From Gnetum montanum (taxonomy: Eukaryota; Streptophyta; Gnetopsida; Gnetales; Gnetaceae), in NCBI GenBank assembly GCA_015680685.1, contig MNCI01008026.1, positions 290,514-354,513 on the forward strand: a stretch of 64,000 nt of DNA, in the 5' to 3' direction. Both the position numbers and the translations under genes were made by a program. How positions within the stretch are numbered: position 1 is the first letter of the stretch; every line of letters starts with the position of its first letter. The notes beneath the pieces were generated by a model. The model did not search any database. It was not told where the DNA came from and saw only the letters and a list, made by a program, of their open reading frames with translations. Below are positions 49,480 through 60,918 of the stretch, piece after piece.

Positions 49480-50720
49480 AAAAAGCTAAACAATACATGG
49501 AAATAAATGGAAACTTGTACAAAATTTATGTAGATGGCCTTATTAGATGGTGTGTACCTGATCAGGACTAGTAAAGAGTGTTACAAGATGCCCATGAAGG
49601 TTCATGTAGGGGCCACTATGCAAGGCATAGAACAACACTTAAATTACTGATGGTAGGCTACTTCTGGTGTACTTTGTTTAGAGATGCACACACTTTTGCC
49701 CAATCATCTTAACATTGACAAAGAGATGGAGGAATTATGGCTAAACATGAAGGATCACAACATTAAATATAATTGTTGGAACCTTTTGATATTTGGGGAA
49801 TTTATTTCATAGGATCCATTCAACTAATGTTAAACGGAAAAGCATATGTTATTGTGACTATGGATTATTGCACAAAGTAGGAAGAGGCAACATCAGTAAA
49901 AGATTATACAACAAAAATAACTACAAAGTTTTTCCAACAACATGTGGTGAATTGATTTGGAGTACCTAGAACGCTACTATCAAATAATGGGACACACTTC
50001 ACCTGTGCTACCTTTAAGAAACTCATGCAACAACTTGGGTTCAACCATACATTAACAACACCATATCATCCTCAAGCAAATGGTCAAGTTGAAGTTACTA
50101 ACCATGAAATTACTGGAATGCTTACTAGGACAATTAGTAGGTTTAGATGTGATTGGAGTATGAAATTAAATGATTCTCTATGGACCTATAGAACATCCTA
50201 GAAATTACCCATAGGGTACACCCCATATGAGTTAGTCTATGGAAAGTTACCAACACTTTCAATCTAGGAAAAGCTTCACACTTTAGCTACTATTAGTGAA
50301 CTTGATAGTCTAAATCTTTTAGATGAAAATAGACAAGCAACACTTATGGGTAGTGAAGTCCACAAGCACTATTCCAAACTTAGGCATGATTCGCAAATAA
50401 GAAATTTAACCAAACAACCAGGTGATAAGGTCCTCTATTACAATCCTAGTCATTTACCTTAAAAGGCTAAATTTCAGAGACTTTGGAAGTAACCATACAT
50501 AGTACATGCCACTTATTCATCCAGTTCCTTACATATTCATCACCCATCCAGCCCACATAAGCTTATCCTTATTAACATTCAACAAGTCAAACCATACTAT
50601 GAGTACTCAAAGAAATATACCCAACCTACTCACCAATCTTCCACTTATTCTATCTTCCATGTCTTTGATCTTCATAATAGTTGTGGGGGTGTCCATTTAC
50701 AACTGTACCTACCTTATTGA
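49480..50720 (+). pseudogene. Element G integrase and pol tail
   Basis: The zinc-binding HH part is preserved (DAHEGSCRGHYAR, 49588), but the CC part is lost near 49705. Core blocks: IWGIYFIGS (first Asp changed to Tyr, 49790), LLSNNGTHFT (second Asp changed to Asn, 49978), QANGQVEVTNHE (50078). The tail has LYYNPSHLP and WK-stop-PYIVHATY (GPY/F module with a stop), then INIQQVKPYYEY. Catalytic residues are lost. Confidence 0.83.
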
Positions 50721-52806
50721 TTTTTCTATTTTCTTTATTTTAATTTTCCTTTTATTTTTCACATTTTTTTTTACATTTTCGTCATTCTTTTATACTTTCT
50801 CATTTCTTAAATTTTTCAAATTCTTTAGTATTTTTTAATTATTTAATATTTTTCATTCTTTATACTTTTTCATAATTTTTACCATCTTTTCCATTTCTTT
50901 TATACTTTGTTTTAAACCCTTTGTAAATAATTTTTTTATCATTAATAAAACACAATTAAATAAAGGTAAGATGTAGCCCAATAAGGTGAAAATTTCTCTA
51001 TAAAATCAAGTCATAAGAGACTAATTATTTGCAAAATGAGCCCACATCATCCATCCATCCATTCTATTAATAAGAGGTTCTTACAATGGCCATAATGATA
51101 TTCTCTCCATTATCAAACTAAGAATAAACTTGTGATCATTATGCCTAAATAGAAAAGTGAAGAACCAAGTGGAATGAAAAGGGTGTGACACTAAGGGGAT
51201 TTGTGAATTCTTTTTGGGTTATTATTGTAAGTTTTATCATGTTACTAAGGTTGTATTATATCCTTGTAGATCTAACAAAAAATGGAAGTTAGAGTATAAT
51301 AAGTGCTACCTTAAAAGGGTTGACACAAATAATACATAAAGAGCACAAAATAAGTCTGTGGATGTCCCACTAGAAAGACATGTTACCCATGCCTGAAGGT
51401 AGGTGGCTTCTTAGAAATGTAAAAAATAAAAATAAAGTACCATGAATAAACTCCTCCCTTGGAAAATATGCCAAGTGACAATACTCTTTGTAACATTGAT
51501 AATCTTACAATTGTAACTCCAAGAGATGAAACGATCCAATGTCATTGGAATGTGGTTTGGACTTGATTTGAATCTTGGACAAAAAGGCTAAGGATTACCT
51601 TAACCACTAATAAAACACAAGAATTCATTATGCCTATGGTGACACACCTCACGTCCTAATTTCTGCAATCCCTTCTAAGCCCATTTCATCTCACTATTTG
51701 AATAATCATAACTTATCACTTTGTGTAACATAGAGTTATTTTCCCAATTTGGGGATACTAACATGTGTGTTTTGCTAAACAGGTATGTCTTACATTCAAC
51801 TCCTTGAGTTCCTAGGGACACTTTTAGGTGTGGTTATACAAGGGCATTAAGGGCTAAAGCTTGCTTTAGGGAGGATCCACTTGTATAATTGTTGTATCTT
51901 ATACCTACCAAGTGATTCCACATCATCTTGAGCCTTCCAATTCCAATAAATAACAATCAATACTTCCCATATCATTCACACTATCAATTCTAATAACACA
52001 ACAATGTTTTCTTTCTCATCCATTTCATCAATACCTCACATACTTTCATCGCCCAAGATTCCTTAATTATAGACTTTCAATGCTTATTTTTCACAACTGA
52101 AGCATCATCTCCATGTCAAGACCATTTCAACATGATGCATATCTTCCAACTATCCTATGGGACTCAATTTTTTCCAATAAAAACATTCAGAAATTTTGAT
52201 TTTTCTATGGTGAAATCATATCTACGATATCACAAGAACCTGCGATATCATATCTACGATGTTGCATTTATGATATCGCAACCATCAATACTATTTGTAG
52301 CATGGGGAAGTTAGAAAAAAATTTTCATTTTTGAATTTCATAAGAAAGGAGTTGTTGCCAAATTTTCTTTGTAGCCAAGATCTGTGACACACCAACTTCC
52401 AACAATCATAACTTGCTCATTATTTCCCCAATTTGCATGATTTTCAAATCTACATGATCCCAGAGTGATCAACTTAGTCATGAGAAGGTGTTATTAAGGG
52501 AAAGCTGAGTCAATGTTTTTTTGAAATAGCTAACAACTAAAAGGTATTATAAGGGTAAATTTAAGAAAACATATTAAGAATTTTAAAAGTAAACCACTCA
52601 TGTTAAGATCAAAACAACTTTAAGAAGACTTCTAATTGATCATACCACTCATTCAAAGTACTAATGGGGTTGTTATTGAAAAATTTTCTAACTCTACAAT
52701 CATAATGAACTAAGAACTTGATATAACTAAGGGTATGAGTAAGGTATCAAATTGTTGCTAATTCATGAGAATATTCTAGTAATTCTAAACCCTTAATTGA
52801 TTGTAG
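50721..52806 (+). other. Element G region between pol and accessory ORF
   Basis: No gene. T-rich to 50890. TAGAAAGACATGTTACCCA near 51369. The shared block near 51838-51885 reads GGGCATTAAGGGC then GGGAGGATCCACTTGT. A U3-like GATATC cluster is annotated separately. Confidence 0.6.
52160..52290 (+). promoter_or_regulatory. U3-like GATATC cluster upstream of the accessory ORF
   Basis: It carries ATTTTGATTTTTC, then ATCTACGATATCACAAG, then GCGATATCATATCTACGATG and TTATGATATCGCAACC. The LTR U3 of G has the same kind of series (AAATTTTGAGTCAACGATATC, then TACGATATCATATCTATGATG). It lies about 520 bases before the accessory ORF start; F has a matching cluster at 40925-40830 on its strand. A second, internal promoter for the accessory ORF is inferred. 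Confidence 0.45.
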
Positions 52807-55483
52807 ATGGCCCCAAAAAGAGGAGCACAATGAGAACTTCCATGACTAGTAAGACAAAGACCATGAGTTCATGGGAGAGGACAAGCGAGCGAGCAAAATC
52901 CATAAGTAGAACAAGGAGAGCAGGAAGCACAATCTTTCAACATTCATCAACAAACTCCTACCATAGAGCAGTTTGCTCAAGTAGAAGTGAATGTTCCACT
53001 AGTGCCTATCCAAGGACAACTTACACTATCACCTAAATGCCTTCAGGCTATTCAGGAAAAATCTATCATGTCAATAGTAATTGTTATACTTCACTTTGGT
53101 CCATTCTTAGAATTTTCTCTAGAAGCTGTCAAGGCCCAACTTCAATCATCTCCTTTGTGGCCTACTCTGACAAACAATGGAGAATGATATCTAGAAGAAA
53201 CAATCTAGTTTTGACAAAATTGAGAAGTTGATGCTACATTAAAAATTGAAGGAATCTCAGTATCTAACTCAGTTAAACAATTGTAGAGGTATTGAATGTG
53301 CCTAATTAAGGAGCAAAGGTGGCACATATATCAACCAAATCTAACACACATGCCAAGAAGCTATGCTTACAATGGGCACATAGCAAGGAAGATAAAAAAT
53401 ACAATGAATTGACTACAGAAGAAAAGATGTATTTCAAAATTGGCACTTATCACTTGTTTCCTATCAAAAGACTAAATAGAATCTCTATAGATGTGGCCAA
53501 AGGAAGTGTAATAATAATGGGAAAATTCAATGCAAACATCACTCACCTCTACTCCATAAAAATTCAAAGGCAGTTTAAAGAAAAGAAGGTAGGGAACTTA
53601 GCACTTCCATTGCCTTGCCTTATTCGAAAGTTATGTAAATGAGATGGTATCCAAGGATATATAAATGATGCATTGAGGAAGGCATAAAATGCTTCCTATG
53701 TCAAAATGCTTAAGCTAGTGCCTCCCAAAAAAGATCAATTAAAAGAACAACCAGGCACTAAGGAGAGTACCCAACCCACATAACAATAGTAATAGTAACC
53801 ACAAGTTTCACCACCACCACCGCAAAATTACCAACCTTCAATGAGTAATCTGTAGAAAATTGCAAAATCTATTAGCTGGAGAAGTATAGAAGAGGCCAAT
53901 TTATTCAAAGTTATTGATGACATAGTCAGACCAACCATTTCAACCAATCCTACTAGTGGACAGATATTGTTGCAGCTATGAGGGAAGGCTTAGTGGTTAC
54001 AATAGATTTATGAGAATGTCACATCATTCCAAGCAGTGCTCGAATCTAGAGAAAAAGTTACAATCGTGGTCATGCAACACCATGATGCAGAGAGAGCCAC
54101 AAAAGTGATCACAGATCATATTAAAAAATCTTTTAATATACCTAGCATGCCACTAGCTGATATTTCTAGACCCATAGATGCTCAAATGCTAGTTGATAAC
54201 TTTGTGACTCCTATAGAACATGAAATGTGTTGGATAGAAAAAAACAACATAGTCATAAATTAATTGCCACCAAAGGAAAATTAATCATGGTCAAAACCAG
54301 GGTAGAGCATGCTAAGAATGAGCTTTGTCAATTACAGGAAGACCTTGTAGCCCTGAGAGTAGAAAGAAGAGATCAAACTCAATTCATAGCACCAAATCAA
54401 ATAGCACAATTCAAAACTAAGTAGATCAATTTCCTCCTAAAGAAAAATAAAGATATAGTAGATGAGAAAGGAAAGATAGTATGGAATGATTCAATAGCCA
54501 AAGCCCAATCATATGCCCATGCCAAAGACCTTACTACCTTATAGGAAGAAAACAAAGAACTTGCTACAGACAACATGAGGTTGACCATATTAGAGAAATA
54601 GAAAAACATTGTAGAAGAAAGTATCCATTAGTTTAGAGAGAAACTGATGAGGATTAACCAAGATATGAAATGCCTTGCAAGAGAAAATAGAACCCTCTCT
54701 ATGGAGAAGGTATGCACCATTAGATAGAAATTAGCTATCGAAATCAACACATCGCAAAATGAGACCAAGAAACATGAAAGGCTTAAAGAACACTTTTGAG
54801 ACCAAGTGGATATGTATAAACAGAGAAATGAGAAAGAGACCCAGATGGTAAAGGCCAAAATCAATTCTATTGCAACACAAAATCCTTATTGGCAACCCAT
54901 CTTGGATAACATGGCCGAGACTTATCAAGCAAAAGTAAAAAATAAAGACTTTCAAATAGAAAAATTAAAAGAATACATAGTGTTAGCAAACCTCCAATAT
55001 GCTAATTTGGCCATGTTAACAGCAGGTAGGCCCAAAAATGTACTAAAATAGCAAGTAGTAGCCACTTATGCTTTATATGAGAAGGAGTTTGTAGATAGAA
55101 AATATGCTCTATAGAAACTTCAAGTAGCAAACTTAGAACTAGAAGTAGTTAAGGCTGGCTACCAAGGGCAAAAAGATGTAGCAGCGAATCTGGCTAGAAG
55201 ATTAACAGACTATCATGAACTCAAAGAAAAGGCTAGAGCCTTTGAAGAAGAGTAATGAAAATTTGTGGCATGGTACGTTAAAGCCAATCAGATGTTTTCG
55301 TAACTACCATGTCTATGAAATGTGCCAAATCCATCCAACATTGGCTCATCAACATGGATAGTCCACAATCCAAGAATGAAGGAAAAGAAGTTGTAGGTTC
55401 CCTTAAATAGATACCAATTTAAGAAGCCTAACGAGAAGGGGAAGAAACCTATGGAAGAGTCACCTCCACCTGGAACAACATAA
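52807..55483 (+). pseudogene. Element G accessory ORF (post-pol, coiled-coil-rich, unknown family)
   Basis: It starts MAPKRGAQ and ends ESPPPGTT-stop, about 890 codons, interrupted by stops and at least two frameshifts. Order of parts: Arg/Gln-rich N-terminus; LTLSPKCLQAIQEKS and LHFGPFLEFS; a globular-looking part (YHLFPIKRLNRISIDVAKGS, then LPLPCLIRKLCK, 53450-53640); a Pro-rich linker; VMQHHDAERATKVITDHIKK (54070); then about 350 residues of Lys/Glu/Gln-rich heptad-like sequence (54240-55255); and a short tail. The position matches the env-like or extra ORFs of some Athila/Tat elements. I see no clear signal peptide or membrane segment. The part near 53450 faintly recalls plant transposon-associated domains, but that is a guess. 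Confidence 0.6.
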
Positions 55484-55680
55484 GACTACACTCAACCTTG
55501 CTAGATTTTGTTTTTTATTTTTTTGTCAACATTTTCATGTCATGTGTTCATTTTTATAAACTCAACTGTGGCACTAGAAAGTCATGTATATAGAAGTTAG
55601 TGTCATGTAAATCTACCTCCCACTTTGGTAAGGAACTCCATTCTCATTTCATTTTAACTCAAGGACAAGTTTTCAATCAA

Positions 55681-55691
55681 TCATGAGGGTA
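55681..55691 (+). other. Element G polypurine tract
   Basis: TCATGAGGGTA precedes the 3' LTR. Confidence 0.68.
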
Positions 55692-56535
55692 TGATAAATC
55701 CAAAAATTTTGATTCAACAATACTGTAGTTATGATATTGTATCTATGATGTCATAGATACATTATCATATCTCAACATACGTTATCATATAAACGATATC
55801 GCAAGGTGCATGCGAGTCTATATAAGTAACACTTAAGCACACACATCCATAGTAGATTTGATAGCCTAGTAACAAAACTCTTTCAGTTTGTTTTCTTGAA
55901 TTCAATACTTAGCAATGTGTGCCCACAATATGATGTTTTGTAATTGAACAAAATCTTTATTTGAATGTGATGTACTTGGACGCATTGCATGATTGACAAT
56001 AAAGATCAAGATTACTCTTTCAATTTACTGTTTACTACTTTCATAGTTAATATTTACCATTTCTTGTAATTTACTTTTAATGTTACTAAGCAAAATGGGT
56101 GAGATTGATCTTAAGCATGTAAGTGTAACTACTTGGTAACCCAATAATGCTATCACTTAGTATGCCTAGTAGTGAGGTACTTGGTAATTCCAATAGTAGT
56201 TGCATGAATTCCAAGGTGTGATTGAAAGATCAAGATTGACTGTTCATTACATAGGCTAGCTTAGATTTGTTTTACTATCACTTATATTTAGAAACCCTTA
56301 CTTTCATTTCATGTTTACTAAAAGCCCAATGGCCAATACAACATCAATATCATTTGCCTCATCGTGAGTTAAATCATACATATTAATTTTACTAACTCAC
56401 ATGGGAAGACAACGATCACAAATGCTAATCAATTACTAATATAATTACATTTTCTTATCTATGGAGTTCGATTGGGCTTGAGCATGAACACTCGTATCTC
56501 GTATGATTGGGTGTTGGATATTCCATTGCTCATCA
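55692..56535 (+). repeat. Element G 3' LTR
   Basis: 844 bases, starting TGATAAATCC and ending TTGCTCATCA. It contains the 44-base segment missing from the 5' LTR. Confidence 0.9.
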
Positions 56536-56540
56536 CTATG

Positions 56541-58228
56541 GTACATCTTTCATCAATTGAATCCCACATTTTTGTTACTTGTGCTGCTACAACAACAGAT
56601 TTTTGGATTGATAGCATCTCTTTTCAGATTTCCAAGTCCAAAGTTTCTTCCTCTTGGGAATCACACACCTGCGCATCTCTCTTTCTTATTAATGAATCCC
56701 TATTGTACACTTCAACTGATTTCCTTTTCTAAGTTCACCTTCTTCTTTTGCTGCTTGATCAATTAGTCTTTAAATATGATGGATGGTTAGTTCTGATAAT
56801 CTTCCTTAGGTGTAAACCCCAAGGGTCTCTTTGGTTTTTCCTCTCAACCCATCTACGATGCACCTAAGCTATTTCTTTGATAACTATTTGTGGCTTGGGC
56901 ATCTATGTAACAGTGAATAATATCTATCAATTTCCACATCATGGGTTTCATGAGTTCCTTATTTGCAACCCTAGATTTATTTTTGTAGATTTGATACTCG
57001 TGAATAGGTCTAATATTTATCATTAAAGACTTCAAGCATGGTACTACAATGTCTGATGTATTAAGATTCGAATGACCTGTACTAGCTCTTCGCTTCCTTC
57101 ACAAGTGTTCTAGGAAATAACTTCAAATTCTACCAATCACTCTCTATGTTTTGAAGGACATAGGAATCATGGAATACTTAAAGGTGATGATGGAGATCAA
57201 TGTTATAACCACCTTTAAATGGCAACATATTGTTGCTATCTAGCCATTTGATTTGGCTATCTCTCATGTGCCTGGTTAGTATGTAGACCGCTTCTTAAAT
57301 ATTCATCATGCTTCATGTTGCCATAAGGGGTTCATCATCATGATTAAGTTCATATGCTCTACTATAATGGTAACCCCTTCTATGCTCATGCCTCTCTTGA
57401 TCCTCTCTTTTGTCTCTTCTTCTTCTTCATTCATACTTCATCTTCTAAATCAAAGTATCTTGAATATCTATCATGATGACCATGAGTTCTCTTTTCTTCT
57501 CTATCATAATCCTGGTACTTGTGTCTTCACCTCTCAAAGTCCTCTGACAATCATGATGAGGCAAATGAGATGACAAGAGAATGATGCTAGTTGTTTCTCC
57601 TTTCATGACTCTTATGAGTTTCTCTGTAAGATGTGGAAGGAACCCATATCCTAGAGTCCCACTTGCATCTTGAATTAGTAACCTTTCCCTTGTATGTCTC
57701 TACTAGAGTAGAATGAAGTTGGGCTTTGATAGGTTCCTCTAGTCTGATGATAGGTGTTTTTTACAGCTCCTCATGGTTCTGGTGGAGTTGTTTAGAAATG
57801 AATTGATCAACATCAAGTTCTTCTATGACAACATAAGTGTTGGCTTGCTTCCCTTTGCTGTGTATATGTTTAATCTCCATGGCAGCATCTCTTCCCATCT
57901 ACTCCTTTGTGGATTCATAGGGTCTAGTCATGTGTTGAGTCCCATGAAACCCTTCCTAAATCTAGTCCAAATGCATTCCCCTTAGGGAAGTTTGTTGCAT
58001 GTTCAATGTTTCATGTTCTGGAGGTAGGACTATGCTACCTTGCATGTCTCTCCACTTCATTTGCTTATCCTAATGAAAGATGGAAGTAAAGTCTAGATGG
58101 TATGAATCAGTGTGAGCATAAGTGATTCGTGTCTACATTGGCATTCCCCATTCATCTTCATCAATAATTCTATGACTACTACTTCTTGTCTCCTTGGCAA
58201 GTGATGGTTGATCATTATGTGAATCCAT
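56541..58228 (-). pseudogene. Element F gag, N-terminal part
   Basis: The minus-strand start at 58228 reads MDSHNDQPSLAKETRSS, close to G. It continues with MKWRDMQGSIVLPPEHE (about 58065) and the block near 57240-57180 (GGYNIDLHHH). It is interrupted at 56540 by element G and continues at 44123. Stops and frameshifts occur. Confidence 0.78.
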
Positions 58229-58348
58229 ATTATAGTGTTTAGATGATTTGTGTTAAAAGTGTGCTTTACTTATATTTTTTGGATTTGAATTTTAAGTTTT
58301 AGATACAACAAACTTTGACAAATCAATTACTTAGCATAACATTGACTT

Positions 58349-58368
58349 GTCCCTAGAAATGGTGCTAA
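58349..58368 (-). other. Element F primer-binding site, degenerate
   Basis: On the minus strand TTAGCACCATTTCTAGGGAC follows the 5' LTR. It keeps the tRNA-Asp-type spacing with several changes. Confidence 0.55.
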
Positions 58369-59258
58369 TGATGAGTAGCAGAGTAGTCTGACACCCAACC
58401 ATACAAGATAAGAGTGTTCACACATAGCCCAATCGAATCCTGTAGACAAGGTAATGTAATTATGCTAGTAATTAGTTAGAGTTTGCAATTGTTGTCTTCC
58501 CACATGAGCTAGTAAAATCGATGTGTATGGTGTAACTCATGGTGAGGTATATGATATTGATGTTGTATGGGCCATATTGATCCTAGTAAACATGAAGTAA
58601 ATGGAAAGTGATTCTAAGTCTAAGTAACAATAAACAAATCTAATCTAGCCTATGTGATAAGTAGCAATCCTAACCTTCTATTTACACCTTTACACTTCAT
58701 GCAACTACTACTTAGATTACCAAGTACCACACTACTGGGTGTACTAAGTGATAATACTACTAGGTTACCAAGTAGTTACACTTAAGTGCTCGAGATTAGT
58801 CATACTCATTTCGCTTAACAATAGTAATGGTAAAGTGCATAGAAAGTAAATTAGTAACTATGAAGATAGTAAACATTAAACTAAATGAAACCAAAAATAA
58901 AACTAAGTGTTGCTACAATGATGGACTGTAATCTCAATCTTTATTTTTGGTCATGTATTATGTCTAAGTACATGACACTTGAATAAAGACTCCGTTCAAT
59001 CACTTAACCTCAGACTATGGGCACACACTACTAAGTACTAAAAGCTAAAATCATGAAAACAGACTGAAAGAGTTCTTCTACTATGTTATCAAATATATTA
59101 CCAATCCATGTGTCTAAGTGTTGCTTTTATAGGTTGACACACATCCCATGATATCGTTTATATGATATTGTATAATAAGATACGATATCGAATCTACGAC
59201 ATCATAAATATGATACCATAACTATTATATCATTATGGTGAAATTTTTAACTTTATCA
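58369..59258 (-). repeat. Element F 5' LTR
   Basis: 890 bases, minus strand, starting TGATAAAGTT and ending CTACTCATCA. GATATCG-type motifs at 59155-59235 lie in U3. It matches 29494-30341. Confidence 0.85.
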
Positions 59259-59990
59259 CATGTCATGGTCTCTATACTTGTGTCCCCTTCTATCAAAGTC
59301 CACTGACGATTATGACGATGAAGATGAAATTGTGGGAGAATGGTGCCAACTAGTCCTCCCTCTGTGACTCTAATAGTCTTCTCTTTATAATCCAGCATAA
59401 GCTCTTAGCCTTGAGTCTTACTTATACTTCAAGTCTTTGGCTTCTCTTCTAGGTATCTCTACTAAGGTAGAATGTAATTGTACCTTGACAAGTTCTTCTA
59501 ATCGAATAATATACATTTGAGAGTTATCTTCATGATCTTGATAGAGTTTTTCCACTATGAATGCATCACTATCTAGTTCTTCTAGGACACTAGGAGAGTT
59601 GATCTGCTTCCCTTTGTTGTGGGCATGTTTAATCTCCATAGAAGCATCTCTCTTCACTTGTGCCTCTATGGGTTCATAGGGCCTCATCATGTGTTTAGTC
59701 ACATGGTACCTGTCTTGTGCATGACTCAAATTCATTCCCCTTAGAGCTACATGAAGCATTGTAATTGCTAAACGTTGTGGAGGTAGAATAATGTTGCCCT
59801 GTAAGTCTCTCCATCTCAATTGCCCATCTTGGTAGAAGATGAAGGTACAATCAAGATAATAGGAACCATCATGAGCGTATGAGATTCTTGCTTACATTAG
59901 CATACTCCAATTTGTCATTTATGCAAACATTACCCTTTTTCATCTCTTTGGCTAGTGATAGTGTATCTTTTGTTTTAGTTATGGAGCTTG
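59259..59990 (-). pseudogene. Element H gag, N-terminal part
   Basis: The minus-strand open stretch 59819-59418 begins MRWRDLQGNIILPPQR and runs to a Lys/Glu-rich part. The start codon appears changed to ATA near 59984. At 59259 it is broken by F; joined to 29493 it is colinear with F gag, which confirms that the two pieces belong together. Confidence 0.72.
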
Positions 59991-60053
59991 GTTAAGTGTG
60001 TGTTTATTAGAATTATTTAGAGATTAGGAATATTAAATTTTGGTTCTTACTAC

Positions 60054-60905
60054 TGATGAGTGGCAAGGTACCCCTACACCCAACCATACAAATCACTAAG
60101 GTGTTACACACAATCTAGTCAAATTCCGTGGACCTATAGTTATCTCATACACTAGTTTCTCTAGGAAGTGAAATGACGTTGAGAACGTTCATTCTCTTCC
60201 CAACTACACTTGTGAGATTTAAGGGTATGATTTAAGTGTAATTGAGGTATATGAATTTTTGTCATTTTATATTTTATGGATGTAATCACCTACAACAAGA
60301 ATAAGGGTAGAGTAGATTGAAAACTAATGTTTATTGCCTAGTTGGCCCAACATAAGTAACATCCCACTTTCCCAAACACATACTAAACACATATGGCACT
60401 ATTGGGCTACCAAATGTTAAGCATTGTTGGGTTATCAAGTACTATATGAATGCTCAAAGTGGTCGTGCTCATGTTCATTAACCAACCAAAAATAAACTGC
60501 CTAATTCAAATACATTAAAGTAAAGAGCAATAAAACAAAATGCAATAAAGAAAATATTAAGATATTCTAGTGCTACAAGGATTGTCAAAAGAGTTTGTTT
60601 TATTCCTGTCACACTGTTATGCTCAGGTACATCAATGCTTGAACAAAGAACTGTACACACACTTTAGACTCCTTCTGTGAGCACTCAAAAAATATTCTAA
60701 CTCTAAGGAAATAAACTACCAAAGCTTTGCTACTTTAACTAAAAACTAAAAACTAACTACTGAAAAACTAGAGCCTAGGCTCAGTATTTATAGATTGGGG
60801 AATATATCCCGACACTGATTATGCAATGTCAGACTAAGGCCTTGACATCGCATACGCAACATCACATATCTGACATTGGAGCAAATGGAAAACAATGGTT
60901 CATCA
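60054..60905 (-). repeat. Element I 3' LTR
   Basis: 852 bases; on the minus strand TGATGAACCATTG ... TGCCACTCATCA. U3 motifs near 60800-60885 are more diverged (ATGTCAGATATGTGATG). Confidence 0.85.
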
Positions 60906-60918
60906 TACCCCCATGACT
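60906..60918 (-). other. Element I polypurine tract
   Basis: On the minus strand AGTCATGGGGGTA directly precedes the LTR. Confidence 0.72.

Larger units (their letters stand above)
44124..56535 (+). mobile_element. Element G: long gypsy element with post-pol accessory ORF, 12.4 kb
   Basis: LTRs 44124-44935 and 55692-56535 start TGATAAATCC. Order: PBS, gag, PR, RT, RNaseH, INT, 2 kb non-coding, accessory ORF, polypurine tract, LTR. It is inserted in F gag; flanks TTGTG and CTATG differ by two transitions. All frames carry stops. With F it forms a subfamily that carries the extra ORF. Confidence 0.9.
29494..59258 (-). mobile_element. Element F: non-autonomous gypsy element with accessory ORF, split by D and G
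   Basis: The left LTR 29494-30341 is the 3' LTR (polypurine tract to its right) and the right LTR 58369-59258 is the 5' LTR. Removing D (32769-39846) and G (44124-56535) leaves about 10.3 kb: gag, PR, a short unfamiliar tail instead of RT-RNaseH-INT, a non-coding stretch, then an accessory ORF. It is inserted in H gag. Target duplications are CCTAT (left) and CATGT (right), three of five bases alike with two substitutions, plausible for an old insertion. Confidence 0.82.
27430..60053 (-). mobile_element. Element H: old gypsy element (gag-PR remnant), split by F and its nested copies
   Basis: Minus-strand gag and protease related to A and G. The pieces are 59259-60053 (leader and gag start), interrupted by F (29494-59258), then 27430-29493 (rest of gag and PR). 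Its 5' LTR lies beyond element I, outside the window; RT to 3' LTR is missing at the left junction. It is the outermost layer of the right-hand nest. Confidence 0.75.
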
